A stretch of 38,042 nucleotides of DNA from Gnetum montanum (lineage: Eukaryota; Streptophyta; Gnetopsida; Gnetales; Gnetaceae), in the NCBI GenBank assembly GCA_015680685.1, contig MNCI01003573.1, forward strand, positions 1,131,009-1,169,050, read 5' to 3'. The notes below the pieces were generated by a model. The model made no database searches, was not told the origin of the DNA, and saw nothing but the letters and a program-made list of their open reading frames with translations. The translations under genes were made by a program, and so were the position numbers. Shown one piece after another: positions 1 to 8,411 of the stretch; the first letter of the stretch is position 1; each line of letters opens with the position of its first letter.

Positions 1-486
1 GATGCTCGTAATCAAGTCGTACTCGTCCCACGTCCTAGGAGGTAAGGGTAAGAGAATCTAATCGCAATGAGTAGCCGATTCCTTGGCTAGCCGTACACAT
101 TCGTCAATGCTCGTAACCAAGTCGTACTCATGTCGCGCTACTAGGAAAGCAGTAAATAACATTAAACAAACCTATCCATGTACTGCAAGGTTTATCCAAA
201 AAGCTTGTCTTTATTGCCGTACACAACTTGTGTTCAGGTACAAAGCTGCTCGAATAAAGAACCATTTACTTGGGGGACTCCTACTGTGGGCACATGGAAA
301 ATATTCTATCTCTGGGGTGATCAATCCGCCAGAGCTTTGCTACTTCTAGCCTAGGATGTGAAATGAGGAGAGTGCCGCCTCTTATTTATAGATTTGATGA
401 TGGACCGTGATATTGTGTACGCGATATCGCAGGGGATGCGATATCGCGTACGCGATATCGCGGCTTGTGCATATCGCGTCTCATCA
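1..486 (-). mobile_element. Gypsy LTR (partial, 'LTR D') running off the left edge
   Basis: This is the 5' part of a minus-strand LTR. Its 5' terminus is TGATGAG, seen on + as CTCATCA ending at 486. It has a TATA box (TATAAATA on minus, 383-390) and a poly(A)-signal segment at 209-259 bounded by CTTTATT and AATAAAG. Three perfect GCGATATCGC palindromes lie in its U3 (421-461). Beyond the shared core it matches the LTR at 5382-6212 poorly, so it is probably not the 3' LTR of element A but a separate nested LTR. It abuts the element A RT at 487. The rest of this LTR lies outside the window. Confidence 0.8.
415..475. repeat. GCGATATCGC palindrome array in U3 of LTR D
   Basis: Perfect 10-bp palindromes GCGATATCGC occur at 421-430, 438-447 and 452-461. 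Degenerate half-copies lie on each side (GTGATATTG before, GCATATCGCG after). The array is about 30-70 bp upstream of the TATA box in the minus-strand sense. Related but mutated copies (CGATATCG, GATATCAC) occur near the starts of the element B LTRs and of LTR 5382-6212. Function is unknown; a U3 enhancer or a protein-binding array are both possible. Confidence 0.75.
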
Positions 487-720
487 GTAGTAATGCCATG
501 CAATGGTATCTAAGACTTGGTTGACGAATGGCAATGGGAAGTGGTCTTTAAATGTTGCCATTTTCAATAGCCTAAAGTCTATACACACCCTCCATTTACC
601 TCCCTTTTCAGGCACAATGACTAACCCCATTCACTATCAGCAATGGGATAGATGAACCTAGCTTTTAGAAGTTGTTCAATTTCTTCTTTAATCACTTGCT
701 TAATCTTTGGGTTTAGTCGC
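487..720 (-). pseudogene. Element A reverse transcriptase, N-terminal fragment
   Basis: On minus, this stretch encodes recognisable RT fingers: an EEIEQLL..FIYPI segment, then GGKWRVCID and FKDHFPLPFVNQVLDTI. These parallel element B at about 33080-33280. A short deletion and frame change sit between the DSEW and VPEKGG segments (about 615-645). The reading ends at 487, exactly where LTR D begins. No palm motif (xMDD) is present. It is a fragment without activity. Confidence 0.8.
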
Positions 721-722
721 CT

Positions 723-986
723 TTACGATTGTCGTCGAGGTTTCATGGAGGTGTCAGTGTAAATTCTATGTTGGCATATCCTAGGATCTATTTCGATTAA
801 TTTGGGATATGACCTAGTAAAGGCTTTTAACCATTTGTTTACCATTTTTAGCAATCTTTCTTTTTGTTGAGTGAGCTTAGCATTAATGATTAACGATTTT
901 CCATTTTTGAGAAATGTATACTCCATACCAATGTGCAACGGTTTTAACTCAAGGGGCTTTTTCTTGAACTCGTCAGGGATTTCCAA
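723..986 (-). pseudogene. Element A protease-RT linker
   Basis: An 87-codon open stretch on minus lies between the protease and RT parts. It contains segments such as KKPLELKPLHIGMEYTFLKN and LLKMVNKWLKAF. The same segment with stops is in element B at about 32800-33050, so it is part of the polyprotein rather than a separate gene. In Ty3/gypsy pol the region just before RT is typically a poorly conserved linker. No catalytic motif is seen. Confidence 0.6.
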
Positions 987-1118
987 CTTCTCCCAATTGA
1001 TATTTTTGATGTCAGGACTTGGAAGTTTGTGATGGACTTACTCTAATGTATGTATGTTATCAATGTAGGTTCAAGTCAAGCTCTCAGTTGGTTCCATGCA
1101 TATAGTTGAATCATTCTC

Positions 1119-1754
1119 TTAGTTAGCTATCAGCCATTGGATGCCTTCTGATCTTGTGGCCGCTACATACAAGCATCTTTGTATGTTAGTTATTGGTGCA
1201 CACTGGTTGCATGTAGGCAATGGTAAACATTGTACAAACCAAGACTTCTGCACGCAATGACACCCTGTGTCACTGTATGTGATGCATGGAACTTTCTTCT
1301 TCTCAATCTTTTCAAATGTATTTTCCTTTGATATTTCTAGGGAAAGATCACATATTCCTAGGCATGCATCAATTATGCTTAGCCATGCTCTTCCCATTAT
1401 GATTGGGAAGTCCCCCTTATAGTTGTTAACTTGAATCACTAGGAAATCGATTGGATACGACCACCCACAAATAGTGGTGAAAATGACCTCCACTAGTCCT
1501 AATGGAACAATTATGGACTGGTTGGCCAACTCTAAATGTATGTTACTCTTTTTTAGTGGAGGTAGGTTCCAGGCTTTGTACATTTCTTGAGAGATTAAGT
1601 TAACACTAGAACCTGAATCCAAAAGAGCTTTACAAGGTTCATTCCTAGTGATTTGCAAATATATAATAGGACTTCCAGGATTAGAGAATTTCCTAGGAAG
1701 ATGGCCAACTTTAATCCAACCAGTAATTATATGAGTTAACATGACCATGTACAT
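1119..1754 (-). pseudogene. Element A retropepsin-like aspartic protease
   Basis: This is the longest intact piece of element A, 211 codons on minus. It holds the retropepsin active-site signature LLDSGSSVNLIS (D-S-G codons at 1619-1611) and the later hydrophobic/glycine motif FPIIMGRAWL, where a flap-to-C-terminal ILGR-like motif is expected. In Ty3/gypsy elements this enzyme cleaves the Gag-Pol polyprotein in the virus-like particle. The homologous stretch in element B (about 32010-32520) has lost the Asp and carries a 1-base deletion there, so A is the better-preserved copy. The piece has lost its upstream gag continuity because of the solo LTR at 1867-2818. Confidence 0.85.
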
Positions 1755-1866
1755 TAAGTGTAGTCCTTAATTCAAAGGAAGCTCTGAAGATTCAAATGGT
1801 GGTGAGGCATTTGGAGAATTTGCTGCTTGTGATTGCAAGGACTTAGTTGAACTATTGGTTCTAAAG

Positions 1867-2818
1867 TGATGAGCGACAAGGTACCCCTACGCTCAACCAT
1901 ATGAATATGAGCATTTCACACACGATCTGGTTGAATTCCAAGGACTAAGTGCTTATGCACCCTTGTAGAACAAGGATGGGTTGGTTGATCATTGTCTTCC
2001 CAAGCTTACCTATATGTCACTATTGTATGGTTAAGTAAGCTTGAGGCATATAATTTTTATAGCTTTTATGTTTTTATGTCCTGCGCTAGTAGGGAAGGAG
2101 AGAGGTAACTAAGTGACTAATTTAACTTAACTACTCATTAACTAAGTTCTAACTAATCCTAACACCAACATTTGTTCCTACTTACGGTACACATCCTAAA
2201 CCAGTGCAACACTGCTAGGATTACCAAACGCTAATAGTTACTAGGTTACTAAGCATTACACGTATGCTCGAAGTGGTCGTGCTTGTGTAATTTAATGATT
2301 TTCTTAATTGATCAAAATGAATTGCTATGCTAATAACATAAATGTAAAGTGCATAAAATAAAATAAATGCATAAGAAAATAAAATAAAAGAAATGCGTAA
2401 GAAAAAAAATCTCAAGTGTTGCAAGGATGAATCAAAGAACTCATCTTTATTGCCAACACAATGGTGTGCTCAAGTACATCAATGCTTGAATAAAGATCCG
2501 TCCACACTTAGACCTCCTGCTGTAGGCACTTGGAAAATACTCTAACTTTCAAATAGACTACAAGAGTTTCTTTACTTGACTGCTAAAAGACTTCTTTCCC
2601 AATTGTGCACCTAGGCACTGTATTTATAGGCTTGGGAGCAACTACTCTAATAATTAGATTAACTGCTCTAATAATTAGAATAACTGCTAAAGTAACCACT
2701 AGAATAACCTCTCTAATAATTAGAATAACTACTAGAGTAATCGCTAGAGTAACCACTCTAATAATTAGAATAACTGCTAGAGTAACCACTCTAATAATTA
2801 GAGTAACTGCTCTCATCA
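1867..2818 (-). mobile_element. Solo gypsy LTR ('LTR S') with TAAAG target duplication
   Basis: A complete 952-bp minus-strand LTR: TGATGAG (5' end, at 2818 on +) to CTCATCA (3' end, at 1867). It is flanked by the 5-bp direct repeat TAAAG at 1862-1866 and 2819-2823. It has a TATA box (2621-2628) and the shared poly(A) segment at 2445-2495. No internal region is attached, so it is a solo LTR. Element B holds the uninterrupted target sequence once at about 31885-31920 (..TTTCTTTAGAACCAATAG), which confirms the insertion point. U3 is unlike the other LTRs (see 2645-2802). Confidence 0.93.
2645..2802. repeat. CTCTAATAATTAGA repeat array in U3 of solo LTR
   Basis: Five copies of CTCTAATAATTAGA start at 2645, 2666, 2711, 2756 and 2789, separated by diverged AACTGCTAGAGTAACCA-like spacers. 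The motif is close to an inverted repeat (CTCTAAT..ATTAGAG). It sits upstream of the TATA box, where the other LTRs carry GATATC palindromes. Open frames on both strands here only reflect the repeat. Confidence 0.85.
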
Positions 2819-2823
2819 TAAAG

Positions 2824-5236
2824 AAAGGTCTCTTCTTTATGCGGTTGTTTGAACCAATAGTAGGCTGAGGATTGACAGCCCTTATAGCGTTACATTGCTG
2901 TGGCTAGGTAGGGAGCTCACCCTGCATAACTAGAGCATGTGGTAATGGAGCTAAGGATGGAAGAGGTTTAGTCAGATGAAAAGGTTAGTACGTTTGTGAA
3001 ACCTCTCCTCTAGGAGAAGGAGTTCTATAGTACTCATGGGTTTGGTAGTGAGACTGAGGAGTAACTTGACTAGTAGAGTCACGTGGAGAGATTGGCTGTT
3101 GCACATAGTATCCATATGGGTCAAGTTAACCATAAGGGTACTATTGACATGGTCGTGGCATTCCCCATGATTATGGGTGTTACCACTATTGATACTATTC
3201 ATTTTGTTATGGTGGATTTCCACTTGGATAATACGTCAAGGGTTGGTGGAATTGTCTTGGGCTACATTGAGGATAAGGTAACCTTTAGGGTGCTTGCTGT
3301 CTATTTAATCATGGGTTTAGTGCATACACCCCAGACTCTTGCAAATGTGAGATTATTGGGCAACATCCCTTAGGATGGTCATATTGATGTATCTCACATT
3401 CACCATCATTGTCTGTTTCCAAATCCACAACCTCTTCAATGATGGAAACTTTTCCCTTACCTTTGTTACGTGCATATTCAATTTCTTTCTTTCTTCTCCT
3501 TTCTCAGTCACTACCTGGTTCCCTAGACTCCTCTACTATTTTGAGAATGGTTTGAAATTTATTATCTAGGGAGTCCCACATTTGGTCCACCTTTGCCGAT
3601 GCTTCTGATGCAATTTTTTGAATGGGCAAAGTTTTCCTATTCACCATCTCTTCAAGTGGTGACTCTTCTTCATCCTCACAAAATCTAACTCCCTTCTTTC
3701 GGAGGGAAGGATCTCTATTGTATTCCTCCGTACTCTCTCTTTTCCTTAACTCTCCTTCCCCCTTGGAAACTTGCTCCAACAATCTTTGTACTTGATGGTC
3801 TCTAAGCTCGGATAGTCTTCCTTGGGCATAAGTCCCAAGGATTCTTCATGTTTGGTGCCTAAGTCCATCTATGAGATGACATAGTTGTTTCCTCTGTGAG
3901 AGTAACCATGGCCAGGGCAATGGTGTAATAATGCATAATATTGGCCCATGGTAGCATCCAAGGGTTCATGTCCTCCTTGTTTTGATCCTTAGATTCGTTT
4001 TCGCATGTTGGACACTCAGGAGTACATTTGATACTTATCATTAAATAGTTCTAACATGGTACTCCATCAATGAATGGATTCTAGTTCTAAGGATCGGTAC
4101 CAGCTTTCTGCTTTCTTAATCAGTGTCTATGGAAACAACTTGAGTTTTTGCCACTCATTTTCTATGTTTTGCAAGGCACATGCATTGTGAAATGCTTGCA
4201 AATGATTTTTAGGATCAGCGTTGTATCCCCCTTCAAATTGTGGGATATTGTTCATGTTCAATCTTTTGATCCTGCTATCTTTTTGGTGCCTTGTTGGGAT
4301 CCTAACAACCTTGGTTCTATTTAGCATACTTCTAGTAGCAAGTAGGGGTTCATTGTGATCGTATTCTCTATGGCATCTATGATGCCTATGCTATTCCCTA
4401 CTTTCCCTTCTTTCATGGTGTGTTTCTCTAAAATGCCTTCATCCCCTTTCTCGACTATTTTATCTATTATTCCTATTTTGCCTACCATTATCCTTAGGGT
4501 CTTTCCCTCTGTGATTGCATTCCGATCTTGAAGAAAAGGGGGATGGAGATGATGAAGGTGAAGAGGAAGGACAACCATCACCATGATGGTGCTTGCTACC
4601 TTCTCTTCGGTGGTTGTGACCTCGATTGTGATTACGATCAGGATGTCCATCTTTGTCATGTGTTTGTGTTCCTTTTTCAGACCCTTTGTATCCATCAGTA
4701 CTAGAATCTGGGTTATGGATAGTTGAGTGAAGATTCTGATACACGACCCCTTGACCAAAGTCAATGGGAGGAACATCATTTTGTGGAAGGCCTCCTGAGG
4801 CAGGTTCACCACTCTCATTTTCACTTAGAACATATGGAATGTCCTAAGACCACTTCCCCTTCATAGATTTATGATGTATCTCTTGTTGTAAGTCTCTTTG
4901 ATGTTGTGCCTCCATGGGTCAATACTCCCTCGAGTTGTGTTCATACACAACGTACTCTGCTTGTAAGTGTTGCATACCAATTCGTGTGAGAGCACGAAGA
5001 AGCATGCTTGGGACTGAACGATCAGGAGGTAACACTATGTTACTTTCTAAATCACACCAATGCAGTTGTTCATCTTGGTGAAGGATAAAGGTAAAGTTTG
5101 GTATATACTCATCGAGATGAATGTATACCACACAAAACTGTTGGGGCACTGGCAAGTCATCATGTGTACTACGCCTTCAATTGTTCGTTGTGTCAGACCT
5201 AGGTGATGAAACACTCAAATAAGAAGAAGGAGACAT
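2824..5236 (-). pseudogene. Element A gag and Pro/Gln/Tyr-rich region
   Basis: Gag begins with the ATG at 5236-5234 (MSPSSY..., also the start in element B). It includes HLDEYIPNFTFILHQDEQLHW, read in a 78-codon open stretch (5155-4919). A Ser/Pro run and a His/Arg/Asn/Asp-rich stretch follow (about 4740-4330), then a charged segment with KKGVRFCEDEEESP (about 3780-3500), then a Tyr/Pro/Gln-rich tail with YYRTPSPRGE (about 3030-2990). Gag is expected to form the particle shell. No CCHC zinc knuckle was found. Several stops and frameshifts are present. Confidence 0.75.
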
Positions 5237-5362
5237 GATTAATTCTTTAGTATGCAACACTTTTCTTTTCTCTTTTCTAATAATTTTAAGATAACCAACC
5301 CTAAGGGTTCGTTCCAATGATGGGAAGATTCCTAAGTTCTAATTAGTGCACAAACAACAAAG

Positions 5363-5380
5363 TCCCTGGCAATGGCGCTA
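5363..5380 (-). other. Element A primer-binding site
   Basis: On minus, TAGCGCCATTGCCAGGGA lies one base inside the LTR end. It resembles the plant gypsy primer site TGGCGCCGTTGCCGGGGA, complementary to the 3' end of tRNA-Asp, with a few transitions. The LTR 3' terminus CTCATCA is at 5388-5382. Confidence 0.75.
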
Positions 5381-5381
5381 A

Positions 5382-6212
5382 TGATGAGTGGTGAGGTACC
5401 CCTACACTCAACCATATGAATATGAGCGTTACATGCGATTCAGTCAAACACTAAGGACTAAGTGCTTATGCACCTTCACAGAACAAGGATGGGTTAGGCG
5501 ATCGTTGTCTTCCCAAGCTTACTTGTATGGCACAATTGTATGGTTAAGTAAACTTGAGGTATATGATTTTTATGCTTTTTATGTTTTATGTCTTGGTGCT
5601 AAAGAGGGAAGAAGTGAATTAATTGAATAACTAATTTAAATTAACTAATCAACTAGGTTCTAACTAGTCCTAACACTAGCATCCGATCCCACTTTCCGTA
5701 CACATCCTGAACTAGTGTAACACTCCTAGGATTACCAAACACTAATTGTTATTGGGTTACCAAGTGTTCCACACATGCTCAAAGTGGTCGTACTGAGTGT
5801 GCTTACTTGTGAAAATTAATGAATCAATAAAAGAAACATTAATTAACTAATGAAAACATTAAAGAACAGTAAATAGCATTAAGGGTGAGAGATAAGCTAT
5901 TCCGAATGTTGCAAGGTTTATCACAAAGTTCATCTTTATTTTTAGACACAAGGAGTGCTTAGGTACACAATGCTCGAATAAAGATCCATTCACTTTATGA
6001 CTTCTACTGTAGGCACTCAAAAATAATTCTAACTTTGAGAGGGAGAAACTGCAAGAGTTCAGGTAAGGGACTAAGGACTAACTGCCAAATCAAGTGTGCC
6101 CATCTCTTATTTATAGGCAACGAGACAAGTCCTAATATCAGATGTCCAATATTGCTTGGTAGGATCCAATATCATGGACTCAATATCGCAACTCCGATAT
6201 CACGACTCATCA
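5382..6212 (-). mobile_element. Element A 5' LTR
   Basis: This 831-bp minus-strand LTR runs from TGATGAG (ending at 6212 on +) to CTCATCA (5382). Its TATA box is at 6108-6115 and its poly(A) segment at 5934-5983. U3 carries decayed GATATC motifs (about 6145-6205), mostly with CpG changed to TpG or CpA. The sequence is closer to the LTRs of element B than to LTR D. Confidence 0.88.
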
Positions 6213-6839
6213 GGAAGCTTTCAGCTTTTGTTGTTATTTGTTCTTTATTTCTAATGATATATTCTTTTTTTCTTAAAGAGAGTTTTCTCTCTCTTTACAA
6301 AACTCTTAATTTAAAAGCTCTAAGCCATGGGTTCAATCTTGATGGATAATCATTTTAGGGTTCCAACACCATCCTTCACCCTCTTCCTTTTTCTTTATTG
6401 AATAAGGGCAAGGCTTGATCCTTTTCCTACCCCAAAGGGGAGGTTTTTCAATATTGGTTGTAAGGATGAAAACCTAAAATGACATTCTCAAAACCATTGG
6501 GCTTTTTTTATGTAGTTTCTCTTCAATAATCATCTGATGTACTCTAAATTTTTTGAATATTATTATTCATTTTTTTGGGCTTCAACCCATAACTTAGAGC
6601 TTTCAAATCAAAAGTCTTACCACAAGGCTAATGCTTCATTGTTAAAATGAGGGCAAATAAACAATTGTTTTTCATTGGCAAATAGGTTGGAAAAAAATGT
6701 AGATCAATACTTAGATATTTGGTTATAAAAAATTGACCATGCAAATAAAAGAAATACACTCAAAACAATGGCTTGATTTTAGCAACCAATTGCATAGCCA
6801 CCACATAGACAACAACACAACAAAGTCCTAACAATAAGC
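6213..6839. other. Intergenic stretch, nothing recognised
   Basis: AT-rich sequence between element A and a SINE-like element. I see no gene, no conserved peptide and no clear repeat. The flank just outside the LTR reads GGAAG, which would be one half of element A's target duplication if the other end were available. Confidence 0.5.
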
Positions 6840-7015
6840 GTTAACAATGAAGTATTAGCCTAGTAGTAAGACACTTATTTGGAAGTTCTAGGTCATGGAT
6901 TTGATTCCAGTAAGCAATGTTGAGTTATATATAGTTCTAATCGACTATATATCTTAGAGTGCACCTATGTTTCACTTATAAAGTATGCCTAATTTAATAA
7001 AAAAAGTTAGTCTTC
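6840..7015 (+). mobile_element. tRNA-derived SINE-like element
   Basis: An A-box-like TAGCCTAGTAG (6856-6866) matches the RNA polymerase III consensus TRGYNNARNNG. A B-box-like GATTTGATTCC (6898-6908) differs from GGTTCGATTCC at two positions, both consistent with transitions. The spacing of about 42 bp is normal for a tRNA-like head. A non-tRNA body and an A-rich end (about 6999-7007) follow. It is probably an old SINE; boundaries are approximate. Confidence 0.5.
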
Positions 7016-7142
7016 ATTTACAAAATTAAAGAAAAAAATTAAACTCAAAAGTAACATTTATATGCCATTACACTTTTTTGTGTGTATATATGCCATGCCA
7101 TGATATTTTTTTTCAAGAAAATGTTAGGATATATTAACTCTA

Positions 7143-7162
7143 ATATATATATATATATATAT
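7143..7162. repeat. (TA)n microsatellite
   Basis: A run of about ten TA units, followed by a TGTGTATC-type extension. It is likely polymorphic in length. Confidence 0.9.
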
Positions 7163-8099
7163 GTGTATCTATGTACACATCCGAAAACCCCCTCTTAGAC
7201 ATCAGAGAGAGAGAAACCCCTACTAGTCCCCAACCTCCAACAAGTCAAACCCCCATTCTGTGGCTTGAATCCAGCTGAAATCACCTCACAAACACCCCTC
7301 AAAATTCTTTGTTTCAAAATAACCCACCACACAAACCACACTAGACCCCTTCCCAATGAACCCACAACCCTACCTCGAAAATCACCGTGCTATCTCCATC
7401 GCAATTGATTGCGAGTCTTCCTTGTTCAGGTTCACCGATTGAATTCACGACTTCTCCTCGTGCAACTCTTACATCATGGCAACCACATCTTGTCTTTTCT
7501 TGCATCATTCAATATTGTGCCATGCCATAATATTGGATAGGATGATATGACACGTTAGCTACCACCAGGTCCGTTATTCTAGGGATGTAGATTGCTCCAT
7601 TATACTCATTACTAGGCCCATCCTATTACTAAGATCACCAGTTTGATCAGTTTGATTGCCGATTTTGAATCTAGAAGAGCCACAAAAGATTTGGTTCTGA
7701 ATCTACTCTCACTAGTACCACTAGTACGTAGATTTCAAAGTTGATTAAATGGGATCCAATTTCTTCGGACAAATGTCATGGTTGTGGCAATTTTTATTGC
7801 TCACCTTTGCTTTAGTAGTGGTGTTGGGATAGTTACATCTGTTGCACAAAGTGTAAATCTTAATAATAATAGTATTAAGTGATTAAAACGTAGTTAAATA
7901 AAATTTAGATTGTTTGTATGAGTTTTTACATATATCATTTAAATATCAGTTTTCTGACAGCTTCATTATTGCATATTTTAAAATTTTATGTAAATATTTA
8001 AAATTTTCCAAAAACAAATTTTTTAAATCTTTAAAAGCCTCTTGTTGGAGACAAATTTTAATTAATTTATGAACTACGGCTGACTTCATTTCTTTTGTT
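7163..8099. other. Upstream intergenic stretch
   Basis: A C-rich block with a short GA run (7204-7212) covers about 7180-7480, then AT-rich sequence. No ORF, conserved peptide or recognised repeat was found. The text near 7820 (GTGGTGTTGGGATAG) faintly recalls the polypurine/LTR start of copia elements but has nothing to support it. Confidence 0.4.
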
Positions 8100-8411
8100 T
8101 TTTCCCCATGGCACCCCTTTTTAACGGCGTGTGATTTCGGGCTGCTTGAACGTGGCAAATAAAGAGTGAGCGGAGATCCGACGCTAAATAATGACCTGCT
8201 CCGCAGATATCCAAGGTACGCACTGGAATAACAGTTGAACCGGGTCTGGGGAGAGAGCCAGAGGAAATGGATAACAAATCAGTAATTCACCACACAAAAC
8301 ACAGTGCAGCCCTCTGCAAAAATATCAATGCTAATGCAAATTGGCATGCTGTGTCGTTTCTTCGCTGGGCTTTGAGTGAATCAGAGCGTAATCAACATTC
8401 TGTGCTGCGCC
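8100..8411 (+). promoter_or_regulatory. Proximal promoter and 5' leader of the EamA gene
   Basis: The region is less AT-rich than its surroundings. It contains ACGTGGC (8150-8156), a G-box/ABRE-like core, with AAATAAAG just downstream as a possible weak TATA element. The transcription start cannot be read from sequence. If it lies upstream of 8267, an ATG there opens a 101-codon frame that overlaps the true start out of frame and could lower translation. An in-frame TGA at 8373-8375 excludes any earlier ATG for the main frame. Confidence 0.4.

Larger units (their letters stand above)
487..6212 (-). mobile_element. Element A: degenerate Ty3/gypsy retrotransposon, minus strand
   Basis: The order on minus is 5' LTR (6212-5382), primer site (5380-5363), gag (from 5236), protease (about 1754-1119), linker and the first part of RT (about 720-487). 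The same order and many of the same peptides occur in element B on + at 28550 onward, so the two are related copies. Element A carries a solo LTR at 1867-2818 and is cut at 487 by LTR D. RT palm, RNase H, integrase and A's own 3' LTR are not in the window. All reading frames contain stops or frameshifts, so the copy is dead. The absence of a chromodomain and the tRNA-Asp-like primer site suggest the Tat/Athila side of Ty3/gypsy; that placement is inference. Confidence 0.85.

Noticed and set aside
1867-2818. Element A 5' LTR at this place
   Set aside because: It is flanked by a TAAAG duplication and lies between gag and protease of element A, whose own 5' LTR is at 5382-6212 next to the primer site.
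2583-2868. Open frames on both strands rich in Ile/Thr/Val
   Set aside because: They are produced by the CTCTAATAATTAGA repeat array inside a solo LTR; no independent coding signal.
8376-8411. Longer N-terminus of the EamA protein beginning at 8376
   Set aside because: The codon at 8376 is GTG, not ATG, and an in-frame TGA precedes it at 8373. The ATG at 8412 has a strong context and starts a good transit peptide.
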